Assembly: GCA_013415695.1 (NCBI GenBank)
Contig: JAAEEP010000005.1
Span: 52,970-116,969 of the forward strand
DNA: 64,000 nt
Direction: 5' to 3'
From: Methanomassiliicoccales archaeon
GTDB lineage: Archaea; Thermoplasmatota; Thermoplasmata; Methanomassiliicoccales; JAAEEP01
Under the pieces are notes generated by a model. It saw only the letters and a program-made list of their open reading frames with translations. It ran no database searches and was not told where the DNA came from. Every line of letters starts with the position of its first letter. Position 1 is the stretch's first letter. Both the position numbers and the translations under genes were made by a program. Shown in pieces: positions 6,630 to 15,348 of the stretch.

Positions 6630-9350
6630 TCATGACGGCTCGGCCCTCGCAGCCCTTCTCTTGGCAATCTTCCACAGCTCGTTGATTACGAAGGCACTTA
6701 GGGCGATCGGTATTGTAATGAGCCACTCTGTCAACCCTATGGGCTCGGTCCTGAATACCTCGTTCAGGAATGGCAAGTAGACCACCAGAAGCTGCAGCGA
6801 GATCGATGCAATGACCGCATAGATAAGCTTCATGTTGGAGCGGATCCCGAGGTTGAAGAGAGTTCTCCTTTCGGAACGGGCGGAGAACACATAGAACAGC
6901 TGGAATAGTACCAGTGTGCAGAAGGCAACCGTACGTGCTCGGGCGATGCTCCCAGTATCGCTGTATTCTATCCAGAATGCAAAGAGGGTACCGATGGCCA
7001 TTATCAAACCTATGATCACGATGCGGTAGGCCATGGCCCTGGTTATGGGCGGTTCATCGGGGTCCCTGGGAGATCTTTCCATGACATCGGGGTCGGTGGG
7101 TTCAACCCCAAGGGCTAGAGCCGGAAGGCCGTCTGTCACCAAGTTGATCCATAGTATCTGGATAGGAAGCAAGAAGGGAAGCATCTCAGGGTCTACGAAG
7201 ATCAAGGTGGCTATGAACATTGTCGCCACCTCACCTGCGTTGCAGGAGAGAAGGAAGGACACGAACTTCTTTATGTTATCGTAGATGCCCCTCCCCTCCT
7301 CGGTAGCGCTGACGATAGAGGCGAAGTTGTCATCCACGAGTATCATTTCCGACGCCTCCTTGGACACGTCTGTTCCAGTGATCCCCATGGCGACCCCTAT
7401 GTCCGCCTTCTTGAGCGCCGGAGCGTCGTTCACGCCGTCGCCGGTCATGGCAACGATCTCCCCGTTGTTCTTGAGAGCGTCGACGATCTTCACCTTGTGT
7501 TCTGGCGCGACACGGGCGTACACGTTGACTTCCTTCACTCTTTCCGCCAGGTCCTCCAAGCTTATCTCTTCCAGCTCCCTGCCAGTCATCACTGGAGCAT
7601 CATCCCTGGTGTCAATCCCCATCTCCATAGCGATTGCTTTTGCCGTTAGGGCGTGGTCCCCGGTGATCATCTTGACCTGGATACCGGCCTTCTTGCTCAC
7701 CTTGATGGCTTCGATGGCCTCGATGCGGGGCGAGTCGATCATGCCCACCAGGCCTAGGAACACGAGCTCCCTCTCTAGCGAATCCTCTGAAAGCTCATCA
7801 TCGTCGACTTCCCTCATTGCCAGGGCTAGTACCCTGAGGGCTCTGGAAGCCATCTCAGAGTCCTTGTTCTTGATGGCCAGGCGCTTGCTTCCATCAAGTG
7901 GAACGATCGTCCCTTCAATGCAGACGCGGTCGCACAGGGATAGAACGCTCTCGGCGGCACCCTTACAGAATGCGTACTGTTTCTCGCCAAACTGGTTGAC
8001 GGTGGTCATTCTTTTCTTAGTGGAATCAAAAGGAATCTCGAACATCCTGGGATGGTCATCTCTGAATTGGTCCTCTTCGATTCCAGCCTTTCTGGCGGTG
8101 ACTATGAGCGTTCCCTCGGTGGTATCCCCACCGATTCGCCATTTTCCATTGTTATCGATGAGTGTCGCGTCGTTGCAGAGGATGCCCGCGTTCAGCAGCC
8201 ACTTCAACCTCCCATTATTCAGAGGGTCGACGCTCCTGCCGTCCATGGTGAACTCGCCCACTGGATTGAAACCCTCTCCGCTGACGAAGACAGTCTCTCC
8301 AACGAATATCTCCCTGATATTCATCTCGCCCTTCGTCAGAGTGCCGGTCTTGTCGGTGCATATCACGGTAGCGCTTCCCAGGGACTCGACCGCTGGGAGT
8401 CTCCGTATGACGGCATTCTTCTTGACCATCCTCTGAAGCCCGAGCGCAAGTGAGATGGTTACCACTGCGGGTAAGCCCTCTGGAATGGCCGCTACTGCGA
8501 GGCTGACAGATGTCAGGAACATGCTGACGATGTCGACCTTCTGGATGAGTCCCACTATGAAGATGAACACTGAGATTAAGAGGACGGCGATCCCGAGCTG
8601 CTTTCCAAGAACCTTCAGCTTCTTCTGCAGTGGGGTCTGCTCCGGCTCGGTCTGTATCAATCCTGCGATCCTTCCCAAGGCCGTGTTCATGCCTGTGCTG
8701 GTGACTACTGCTCGCCCTCTACCGTACTCGATGACGCAGCCAGAGAACACCATGTTGGTCTTCTCGCCTAGGTACACATCCTTCTCTAGGACCGCTTCCG
8801 CGTTCTTGCGTATGGCAATCGATTCACCTGTTAGCGAAGCCTCGTTCACCTTCAGGTTTATGGCCTCAAGGAGTCTGGCGTCGGCGGAGATCTTGTCACC
8901 GGTTGCCAGCATGATTATGTCTCCGGGAACCAGATCCCTCGAGGGTATCTCGATTTCGATGCCGTTCCTTATCACCTTGGCCCTTGGGGCCGCAAGCTCC
9001 TTCAGAGCCTGCATGGTCTTTTCAGCCTTGTATTCCTGAACGAAACCAAGTATGGCGTTCAGGAAGACGATGACCATGATCACCGCTGCGTCGAACCACT
9101 CCTCCACTGTACCCTGCACGGCGGCTATGGCCGCCGAGATCAATGCAGCGATAATAAGAATGATTACCAGGACCTCTTTGAACTGCTGCAGGAATAACCT
9201 GAGGGGGGATGTTCCCTTAGTCTCCACTAACTCATTGGGGCCGTACTCATCCAGTCTTTGGTTGGCCGCTTCATCCGAGAGCCCTTTCCCAGATGTCCCC
9301 AACAGCTTGAGGGTTTCCTCATTGGGTATCGAGTGCCATTCCTTGTCCAT
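6630..9350 (-). CDS. Calcium-transporting P-type ATPase (P2A, SERCA-like)
   Basis: About 906 residues from the ATG at 9350 (MDKEWHSIPNEETL), where the cation-ATPase N-domain begins. An ATG at 9392 would add 14 residues, and the frame stays open to 9485. LTGES is the A-domain dephosphorylation loop. CTDKTGTLT holds the phosphorylated Asp (about residue 333), and MTGDGVNDAPAL is the hinge. The ion site resembles SERCA: PEGLP in helix M4, SCNAGEVATMF in M5, and LWINLVTDGLPALALG in M6. The M5 Glu of site I is present, unlike in PMCA pumps. Ten membrane helices are predicted. Ca2+ export is the best reading; Mn2+ is possible. Confidence 0.92.
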   Translation of the reverse strand: MDKEWHSIPNEETLKLLGTSGKGLSDEAANQRLDEYGPNELVETKGTSPLRLFLQQFKEVLVIILIIAALISAAIAAVQGTVEEWFDAAVIMVIVFLNAILGFVQEYKAEKTMQALKELAAPRAKVIRNGIEIEIPSRDLVPGDIIMLATGDKISADARLLEAINLKVNEASLTGESIAIRKNAEAVLEKDVYLGEKTNMVFSGCVIEYGRGRAVVTSTGMNTALGRIAGLIQTEPEQTPLQKKLKVLGKQLGIAVLLISVFIFIVGLIQKVDIVSMFLTSVSLAVAAIPEGLPAVVTISLALGLQRMVKKNAVIRRLPAVESLGSATVICTDKTGTLTKGEMNIREIFVGETVFVSGEGFNPVGEFTMDGRSVDPLNNGRLKWLLNAGILCNDATLIDNNGKWRIGGDTTEGTLIVTARKAGIEEDQFRDDHPRMFEIPFDSTKKRMTTVNQFGEKQYAFCKGAAESVLSLCDRVCIEGTIVPLDGSKRLAIKNKDSEMASRALRVLALAMREVDDDELSEDSLERELVFLGLVGMIDSPRIEAIEAIKVSKKAGIQVKMITGDHALTAKAIAMEMGIDTRDDAPVMTGRELEEISLEDLAERVKEVNVYARVAPEHKVKIVDALKNNGEIVAMTGDGVNDAPALKKADIGVAMGITGTDVSKEASEMILVDDNFASIVSATEEGRGIYDNIKKFVSFLLSCNAGEVATMFIATLIFVDPEMLPFLLPIQILWINLVTDGLPALALGVEPTDPDVMERSPRDPDEPPITRAMAYRIVIIGLIMAIGTLFAFWIEYSDTGSIARARTVAFCTLVLFQLFYVFSARSERRTLFNLGIRSNMKLIYAVIASISLQLLVVYLPFLNEVFRTEPIGLTEWLITIPIALSAFVINELWKIAKRRAARAEPS

Positions 9351-9718
9351 TGATGGGTAGACATAGAAGAGCTGTTGAAAAGCCTTTTCCATGTTCAGGA
9401 GGAGATCCTGTCCCACTGCAGATTTGATACACTTTCTCATATTGCAATTGCGATATCTCTGTCCAAGGTTTCCCCAGTCGTGCAATGCTCGAGAAAAGCT
9501 TTTTGTATGCTCTGGAAATCACAACGTCTGCGGGATGCACCAGGCCACCATGCTTGCGGATGGGATGTGAAAACGCTCTCGACAGGCTGAGCCATCAACG
9601 GCCCTCATTAAGAACTGGAGTCAGTCATCCAGATAATGCATAATTAGGAAGGCAGCTCAGCCCAGCGTCGCAGAGCTCGAATTCACACGACATCGCCGTC
9701 CAGTGTCGAGAGGAGAAC
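9351..9718. other. Divergent promoter region between calcium pump and antiporter
   Basis: No convincing gene. The region serves both divergent membrane transporters. An AT-rich stretch around 9632-9647 (ATAATGCATAATTA) could be the plus-strand TATA region. A GAGAGGAG ribosome site lies just before the antiporter ATG at 9719. The upstream extension of the ATPase frame crosses this region, but it shows no family similarity. Confidence 0.5.
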
Positions 9719-11482
9719 ATGCTTACCGGCGACAATGTGATGTTCCAGGTAGGATTGATAATGCTCATCGCCTTCATCGGGGCAGGTCTAGCCCGGCGTA
9801 GCCGTCAGAGCGTGATTCTCGGGTACATAATGGCGGGCATCCTCATAGGGCCCTACATGCACATCGAGATGGGCGATTTCGTTTACGATGGTCTGCTTCA
9901 AGACACGAGTTTCATAGAGGCAATGTCCCAGCTTGGCCTGATCCTGCTGCTGTTCTTTGTTGGCCTCGAGTTCTCATTCAGCAAGCTCAAGAAGACCAAA
10001 GCCCCAGCCACCATTCTCGCTGTCATCAACCTGGGCATCAACATGTTCGCGGGGATCATACTGGGTACGCTTCTGGGTTGGCCCATTGTCGATACCATCT
10101 TCCTCGCCGGCGTCATCGCAATGAGCAGCTGTGCCATAACCGCCAAGTCTCTGATAGAGCTCGAGCGCCTTGCCAACCCTGAGACCGAGTTCCTATTAGG
10201 AATGGTCATCGTAGAGAATTTCCTAGCCATGGTGCTACTCACGATCGTAGGTGGTCTGGTGGTCAAAACTGGCGCGACGCCCCTCTCACTTTCCACGTTA
10301 GCCCTGGGCATACTGGTCTTCTACATTTTCTTCATCATACTCGCGATATGGATAATTCCGCGGACCGTCAAGCAGCTCAAGAAGATAAAGAGCGATGAGA
10401 TGTTCGTCCTCTTCGCCCTAGGAATCGTTTTCCTGTCCGCAGCGTTAGCCGAGATATCAAATGTTCCAGCGATCATAGGGGCGTTCTTCATAGGCATGGT
10501 CTTCGCCGAAACTCAGGTATCCGAGCGCTTTGAGCAGAAGATATCACCATTCAGGGATGCCTTTGTTGCTGTATTCTTCGTCTCATTTGGGATGCTCATA
10601 GATCCCGCCATGTTCCCGAGTGTGATATGGATAGTGGTCATCGCGGTTCCCCTTGTCATCATAAATGATATACTTATCACCGCAGCACTGGCATACTTCC
10701 TCGGCTTTTCGGCAAAGGGGGCGGTCTCGATGGGGACCTCTCTCTGTGGAAGGGGAGCGGAATCAGTCATGTACGCAAGCGTAGGAAGCAGGGCGGTGGG
10801 TACCACGAAGGGTGCAGAGCTGTTCCCCTTCGCAGGAGCCTTTTGCTTCATCATGAGTGCAATTACCCCCCTTCTTATGAGAAACAGCGTGACGATCACC
10901 GAGGGTATAGCCAAGAGGCTACCATATTATATGAAGTACAGCGGAGCGGTCATTGCCCGCACCCTCAGCAAGTTGGTTATGCCGGCCAAACTGCGTCTAT
11001 ATCATAGACCCAGGCATCTAGGCTTCGCCCTTATCCTCTACTTCCTTGTAATGACTGTGCTGATAGCGACAACGGGCCCAGTCCACCTAATTGTATTTGG
11101 CATAGGCATAGGTCTTACCTTGTTGATCTGGGGTGTAATCGATAGAGAGCTTTTCCCAGTTGTGCAGCACACTAATTATACCAATCTAGGTGTGGGTCCC
11201 GGAACCAGAGCGAAGGTCGCCCACTTCGTCTCAACATTCGTCTTCATCAGTCTTCTTACCATTATTTGTATGGCCTTATTCTATGTCTACAGTCCATTTT
11301 TGGCTTTAATCGTGGTCCTATTGTACCTGATTGGGGTGATTCGATTGATGAAACAACATTATCTTGGAACTAGTAGACCGATCCAATCTCCGGGAAAAGT
11401 GGTTCCAGAACCCCAATTTCCCTGGGAGAAACCGGTCGCTCCATCGAGAATCAAGAGAAAGGACCGTGGAAAGTGGATGTGA
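9719..11482 (+). CDS. CPA2 family cation/proton antiporter
   Basis: 587 residues. The first about 390 form the monovalent cation:proton antiporter-2 membrane domain, beginning VGLIMLIAFIGAGLARRSR and GYIMAGILIGPYMH, with the discontinuous-helix region GVIAMSSCAITAKSLIEL. About four more hydrophobic segments follow (residues about 440-460, 462-480, 505-525 and 528-545). There is no RCK/TrkA-N nucleotide-binding domain of the kind found in Kef systems. It probably exchanges K+ or Na+ for protons in the cytoplasmic membrane. The ATG at 9719 is supported by the upstream GAGAGGAG. Confidence 0.88.
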   Translation: MLTGDNVMFQVGLIMLIAFIGAGLARRSRQSVILGYIMAGILIGPYMHIEMGDFVYDGLLQDTSFIEAMSQLGLILLLFFVGLEFSFSKLKKTKAPATILAVINLGINMFAGIILGTLLGWPIVDTIFLAGVIAMSSCAITAKSLIELERLANPETEFLLGMVIVENFLAMVLLTIVGGLVVKTGATPLSLSTLALGILVFYIFFIILAIWIIPRTVKQLKKIKSDEMFVLFALGIVFLSAALAEISNVPAIIGAFFIGMVFAETQVSERFEQKISPFRDAFVAVFFVSFGMLIDPAMFPSVIWIVVIAVPLVIINDILITAALAYFLGFSAKGAVSMGTSLCGRGAESVMYASVGSRAVGTTKGAELFPFAGAFCFIMSAITPLLMRNSVTITEGIAKRLPYYMKYSGAVIARTLSKLVMPAKLRLYHRPRHLGFALILYFLVMTVLIATTGPVHLIVFGIGIGLTLLIWGVIDRELFPVVQHTNYTNLGVGPGTRAKVAHFVSTFVFISLLTIICMALFYVYSPFLALIVVLLYLIGVIRLMKQHYLGTSRPIQSPGKVVPEPQFPWEKPVAPSRIKRKDRGKWM

Positions 11483-12027
11483 GTGCTCTCGAAAGGCTCT
11501 CTCCACTTTTTTAGAAAACAGGTATTAAAATATGATAGATTGACACGTCCTCAGTTTTACTAATTTAGGTAATAAGTTTGAAACCCGATTATCGCTGCAC
11601 ATCCATGAGAACAAAATATTTGAAAATAATATACATAGAATTGTATTAACACAGTTGAATATGATTTTGTTATTTTGTTTCATCAGAACAATTGTTACAA
11701 TTTATCGATTGTTTAACAATCTTAACAGGTGTTATAGGTGGTATTAATTTAATATTTGTTAATATTAAGAGCTAATCATATGTGCATTAACACCATATAT
11801 TTTAAGGCCGTTAATCATATGTTGACACTAGAGTACTGCGTTATTTTTCTTTTACCACCCTATAACCGGTAATAAATAGTTACAGTTTCATGTAACAAAA
11901 ATTACATATTTAGATGAATAATGAAAAGAAACTCTACTTATTAACAGTGTAAATACTATGCAATGCAACGTTGTTGCGGAAACAATCGTTATATACGCGA
12001 TAGGCTCTTCAACACTTAGGGATTCAA
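11483..12027. other. AT-rich 545-nt intergenic block with short repeats
   Basis: No gene of credible length is visible on either strand. Composition is very unlike the rest of the window: in 11641-11760, 28 of 120 bases are G or C. The word TAATCATATG occurs at 11773-11782 and 11812-11821, 39 nt apart. A near-inverted pair, GTTATAGGTGGTA (11730-11742) and TACCACCCTATAAC (11852-11865), could pair. The 3' end carries the promoter of the methyltransferase. It may be a regulatory region, an insertion remnant, or both. Confidence 0.7.
11989..11996 (+). promoter_or_regulatory. TATA box of the methyltransferase gene
   Basis: TTATATAC lies about 32-39 nt upstream of the ATG at 12028. Archaeal transcription normally starts about 25 nt downstream of such a box, which would leave a leader of roughly 10 nt. 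Confidence 0.6.
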
Positions 12028-13146
12028 ATGGGATATGAAGAATTATTCCCTGGAATTGACGAAAAGTGGCATGGAAATGCTGCTAAGCGATTTGCAAGTC
12101 CCTTCGTTGACGTCCCTCATGATAGGATAGACGTCGATCCCATTATACTGTCGCACGCGGCGGTAGCATGTGGTTATACGATAAGGGATTTCTACGAGAA
12201 ACCCGAGCTAGGCATACACTGCGTGGGGTATATCTCTCAGCTATACGATCTGCTGCCTGTTACCCACTGGTTCTTCTCCCTTCCCTGGGTCACAGAGCTG
12301 GGACTCACCCTAGAGTATAAGGAGACTTTGCCTCCGATCTCTACCGGGCCCATCATCTCGGATCCAAGTGAGGTAGACAACATTGAGGTCGCAGGAACAG
12401 AAGATTTGAAGAAGGGTTGGACACTTCCAATGTTCTTCAACATCTACGATTACGTAGCTAAGAACCTCCCCCAGACGCTTGTACCCATCTCCTACGGTTT
12501 CGACCTGGTCGGTGCGGCCGCAGAAATCTGCGGTGTGGAGAACTTCATCATGTGGACGTTCACCGATCCTGAGCAGGCCGAGAAGCTGGTGAAGACATAT
12601 GTAGACACATCAGTGAATGGTGCCATTGGAATGGCCGAGAGATACGGAATGGCGATGTTGATCGTGGGTTCCGTTCTCGCCAACAACGACATCTTCTCAG
12701 ATGAGTATGTGGAGAAGTACTCTGCGAACTACATGAGGTACTATGTGAACGGTTGCTTCAGAGGCGGAGCTGGACCTCAGCTGTTCTACCACCTCTGTGG
12801 AAACCACCAGACCGACTACAAGGTCTTCAAGGACAAGCTCATCTGGTCGCCCTTCACAGTGTTCCACGTTGGATACAAAGGCAAGGATGTGTTCCCCTCC
12901 GATCTCCTTAGGGAGGAGTTTGGCAAGTACTGTACGGTCATGGGGTCAGTTGACACCAAGATCATGATCAATCCGAACCCGAAAGCAGTCTACGAGCAGT
13001 CAAAGGCACAGATAATTGGCGGCCGAGACTCTCCCAAGGGCTACATCCTTGGCAACTCTTGCGAGTGCCCGCCCTACACCATACCTGGTAACCTCTTGGC
13101 GATGGTCAAAGCCGCCCGAGATGTCGGGACCTATGGTACGTGGTGA
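12028..13146 (+). CDS. URO-D-fold methyltransferase (MtaA/MtbA-like superfamily)
   Basis: 372 residues of the uroporphyrinogen decarboxylase superfamily. The sequence looks like the methyltransferase branch, not the haem enzyme: LFYHLCGNHQTD supplies a His-x-Cys pair, and the C-terminal GNSCECPPYTIP a further Cys. These resemble the zinc ligands that activate the thiol acceptor in methylcobamide:coenzyme M methyltransferases. The substrate and corrinoid partner are not known, and no corrinoid protein gene lies nearby. It is followed after 4 nt by a small zinc-binding protein, then a strong terminator, so the pair forms a unit. It is preceded by an unusual AT-rich control region. Confidence 0.78.
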   Translation: MGYEELFPGIDEKWHGNAAKRFASPFVDVPHDRIDVDPIILSHAAVACGYTIRDFYEKPELGIHCVGYISQLYDLLPVTHWFFSLPWVTELGLTLEYKETLPPISTGPIISDPSEVDNIEVAGTEDLKKGWTLPMFFNIYDYVAKNLPQTLVPISYGFDLVGAAAEICGVENFIMWTFTDPEQAEKLVKTYVDTSVNGAIGMAERYGMAMLIVGSVLANNDIFSDEYVEKYSANYMRYYVNGCFRGGAGPQLFYHLCGNHQTDYKVFKDKLIWSPFTVFHVGYKGKDVFPSDLLREEFGKYCTVMGSVDTKIMINPNPKAVYEQSKAQIIGGRDSPKGYILGNSCECPPYTIPGNLLAMVKAARDVGTYGTW

Positions 13147-13150
13147 TAAC

Positions 13151-13660
13151 ATGGGATGGTTTAGCAAGAAGAAGGAAACAAAGGCGCCAGAAAAAGGGGT
13201 TGGAAAGATGAACGTCATCATCCCAGATAATGTAAAGGAGACGATTGCGCAGAGGGGGATCAAGCCGGAGGATGTAACGGCAGTCATTGAAACGGCAGAA
13301 GCTACCAAGAGAAAGCTCGCTTCCAAGGATGGATCTCGGTATATCGCCAAGAAGATTATGGGTGATGTCACAGTCTATGCTGACTACAGCATGACTGGGG
13401 GCAGTGCAACCTTGAACTCCGCCTACTCCCACAGGATGGTGATAGGCGAGGTCATGAACGCAACCCATGATTCGGATTGGACCTGCACAGACTGTGGAGG
13501 CATAGCCAAACAAGGCCACGTTAAGATGACCTACATGACCGTGGAAAGACTAGGTCCTGCGGTCATTTGCCCACACTGCAGTGATGCTTGGGCTGAAGAA
13601 TATCTTGCAGCCTTAACCCTCGCAGCAGTTGAGGGACTCTTCGAAAAGAAGAGAGCCTGA
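13151..13660 (+). CDS. Small zinc-ribbon protein paired with the methyltransferase
   Basis: 169 residues from the ATG at 13151, 4 nt after the methyltransferase stop. After a basic N-terminus (MGWFSKKKE) come a helical region (DVTAVIETAEATKRKLAS) and a beta-rich part with VTVYADYSM. Two cysteine pairs follow, CTDC and CPHC, about 40 residues apart, which probably bind one zinc ion. No signal peptide or membrane segment. I recall similar small proteins beside URO-D-type methyltransferases in archaea but cannot name the family with certainty. It is probably a partner or metal/substrate-handling protein; the exact role is unknown. Confidence 0.7.
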   Translation: MGWFSKKKETKAPEKGVGKMNVIIPDNVKETIAQRGIKPEDVTAVIETAEATKRKLASKDGSRYIAKKIMGDVTVYADYSMTGGSATLNSAYSHRMVIGEVMNATHDSDWTCTDCGGIAKQGHVKMTYMTVERLGPAVICPHCSDAWAEEYLAALTLAAVEGLFEKKRA

Positions 13661-13667
13661 TAGCCCA

Positions 13668-13708
13668 ATGGCCGCTCATGCGGCCATCCCCACTTTTTTT
13701 TCTTTTTA
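13668..13708 (+). terminator. Hairpin plus T-tract terminator
   Basis: ATGGCCGC (13668-13675) and GCGGCCAT (13680-13687) form a perfect 8-bp stem with a TCAT loop. A T-rich run follows at 13694-13708. It sits directly after the methyltransferase/zinc-protein pair and closes that unit. Confidence 0.8.
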
Positions 13709-13778
13709 ATAATACATCATACAGAATTCTTCAGAATCTAATATATTCTCTAAAATTCTTCTTGATAGGGAAGTTGTC

Positions 13779-14132
13779 ATGGTCTTCTGTCCAAAGTGTG
13801 GGGAGAGTCTAGACGAAAGTTGGGAGTACTGTCCTTCTTGTGGGCATCAGCTATATCTGACTTGCCCTCATTGCCATGCTGATATTCATCCCGGCTCAAG
13901 ATTCTGCTCCAAATGCAGCAACCCAGTGAGCTCGCAAGACCCGATCAAACCCTCGTCTCCTCCTGTAGTAACTTACCAGAAAAGTAAGGGGGACGACATG
14001 TGGATCCTTCTCATTCTGGGCATCATCTTTATTCTCGTTGGGTTGCTCATTGGAATATGTTTCTTCGTGGGAATCATCATGATGGTGGTGTATGTCATCA
14101 TCGAGTTCTCGAGGAAACCCGCTGAGAAATAA
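13779..14132 (+). CDS. Double zinc-ribbon membrane protein
   Basis: 117 residues. Four CxxC knuckles in the first 45 residues (CPKC, CPSC, CPHC, CSKC) make two zinc ribbons. After a Pro/Ser linker, residues about 70-110 form one long or two short membrane helices (WILLILGIIFILVGLLIG). The zinc ribbons face the cytoplasm if the tail is anchored in the usual way. The family is common and functionally undefined in archaea. Single gene. Confidence 0.8.
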   Translation: MVFCPKCGESLDESWEYCPSCGHQLYLTCPHCHADIHPGSRFCSKCSNPVSSQDPIKPSSPPVVTYQKSKGDDMWILLILGIIFILVGLLIGICFFVGIIMMVVYVIIEFSRKPAEK

Positions 14133-14137
14133 TGGGA

Positions 14138-14209
14138 TGCGGCCGCCGGGATTTGAACCCGGGCTTGAGGCTTGGGAAGCCTCAGTCCTAACCACTAGAC
14201 TACGGCCGC
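14138..14209 (-). tRNA. tRNA-Gly (anticodon CCC)
   Basis: A complete cloverleaf of 72 nt on the minus strand. The acceptor stem is GCGGCCG/CGGCCGC with discriminator A. The D arm contains GTGGTT, the anticodon stem is GAGGC/GCCTC with loop TTCCCAA, and the T arm is CCGGG-TTCAAAT-CCCGG. No intron. CCA is not encoded. It reads GGG codons. Confidence 0.96.
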
Positions 14210-14290
14210 CTTTGCACTAGATTCACGAACTCAACCTTAATTCTTTTTACCCCGGCCATTTGGTTCTAGGGTTGTGTGAAAATGTTAGAA

Positions 14291-14545
14291 TCAGCGAACC
14301 GTTTCCAGTTGACTGATGATGTTCCATATGAGGGTGCGACCATGCAGAGGGATGTTGGGATCATTCGCCAGCTCATCAAGGATGAATATCGCGCTTGCCG
14401 CCCGGACATCAAGTGCCTCATTCTCCTGAAGGATCCTCTCCTTTGCCTCTGTGGCGCCCCTTCGAATGTTCCTGGGGACAGACGTGTCCTCAGCGAGTTG
14501 GTCTAAGACCTCTATAATTTGCTTAAGCTTTACTCCCGTTTCCAT
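14291..14545 (-). CDS. UPF0147 family protein
   Basis: 84 residues, all helical. It matches the archaeal UPF0147 family, including LDQLAEDTSVPRNIRRGATEAKE and ILDELANDPNIPLHGRTLIWNI. The family is widespread in euryarchaea and has no known function. It lies 29 nt downstream of the ligand-binding-domain gene and is probably the last gene of a three-gene unit. Confidence 0.85.
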   Translation of the reverse strand: METGVKLKQIIEVLDQLAEDTSVPRNIRRGATEAKERILQENEALDVRAASAIFILDELANDPNIPLHGRTLIWNIISQLETVR

Positions 14546-14574
14546 ACTTCCACCTCCAATCGATGGTGTCCTGA

Positions 14575-14919
14575 TTACTCATTCTCCCCGTTTTCAATGG
14601 GTTCGAACCGCTTCTCGCCCCTCTCCTTGAAGGTAGTTACAACCATCAGGGTCTTAATGTCCTTTATCCCTTCAATGCTTGAGATTTTCGCGATGAGGAA
14701 CTTCTTCAGCTGGTCATAGGTCTGGAATTTGACCTTTGCAATAATATCCGTATCCCCCGTCACGAGAAAGACGTCCTCCACTACCTGATACTCTGAGACC
14801 TTCTCGGCAATGGTATCCGCTTCTTTGGTATCTACCTTGAGAGTGATGATCGCAGAAACTGCATCGTCCCCATAATAGGTGGACATAACTGAATCATATT
14901 CCGATTTGTTTTGAGTCAT
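14575..14919 (-). CDS. Stand-alone Lrp/AsnC ligand-binding (RAM) domain protein
   Basis: 114 residues from the ATG at 14919, chosen because AAAGGAGGAG sits just upstream. The body is a single RAM fold: VSAIITLKVDTKEADTIAEKVSEY, DVFLVTGDTDIIAKVKFQ, and KDIKTLMVVTTFKE. There is no helix-turn-helix, so it cannot act as a normal Lrp repressor. Such single-domain forms may assemble with full-length Lrp proteins or sense amino acids on their own. Lies between a 55-residue gene and the UPF0147 gene on the same strand. Confidence 0.85.
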   Translation of the reverse strand: MTQNKSEYDSVMSTYYGDDAVSAIITLKVDTKEADTIAEKVSEYQVVEDVFLVTGDTDIIAKVKFQTYDQLKKFLIAKISSIEGIKDIKTLMVVTTFKERGEKRFEPIENGENE

Positions 14920-15009
14920 GCCAACTCCTCCTTTAACTTCGCGCGGGAGCAAGAGGTAGCCAAGCTGCAATTGGTCAAAGAAGCTTAAACCCAAGGGTTT
15001 GGAAGCCAT

Positions 15010-15177
15010 TCAGATAGCGGTCTCGAATTCCTCTTGGAGGTCCATTATCACTTGTTCCAGAACCTCTTCCAGGCTTGCGCTTCGGTATTCTCTGAGGCCC
15101 CCAAGGTCGCTCTGAACTCTTGCGACATAGGAGGCATTATCTTTGAGGAACTCAACATTGCAAAGCGTCTCTTCCAT
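15010..15177 (-). CDS. 55-residue acidic protein, unknown
   Basis: An ORF of 55 codons, MEETLCNVEFLKDNASYVAR onwards, ending LQEEFETAI. The AGGTGAAGG ribosome site sits 3-11 nt before the ATG at 15177. ATTAAATATG at about 15240-15249 (minus strand) is a well-placed TATA box. It is acidic and probably helical. It lies 90 nt upstream of the RAM-domain gene on the same strand. The good start signals support it, but I recognise no family. Confidence 0.6.
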   Translation of the reverse strand: MEETLCNVEFLKDNASYVARVQSDLGGLREYRSASLEEVLEQVIMDLQEEFETAI

Positions 15178-15348
15178 CTTCCTTCACCTCTAGCCAACAT
15201 CCCGCGAGAGTTGACGATATTCGGGGGATACGCGGTTTCATATTTAATGATTTTTCTTCATGAACCATAAAACTCAATATTGCCCAGTTGCCATAATCGG
15301 GATTCGATATCTATTTCACCCCTGATTTCTGGAATTTCTTGCCGGCCA

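Noticed and set aside
7285..8436. 383-residue open frame antisense to the calcium ATPase
   Set aside because: Low-complexity Ser/Leu/Pro content and complete overlap with conserved ATPase motifs mark it as a shadow.
9351..9540. N-terminal extension of the calcium ATPase or a separate small gene here
   Set aside because: No family similarity, no ribosome site, and the sequence overlaps the likely promoter region.
12028..13146. HemE uroporphyrinogen decarboxylase for haem synthesis
   Set aside because: The His-x-Cys and C-terminal Cys motifs and the zinc-protein neighbour fit the methyltransferase branch; haem genes are absent nearby.
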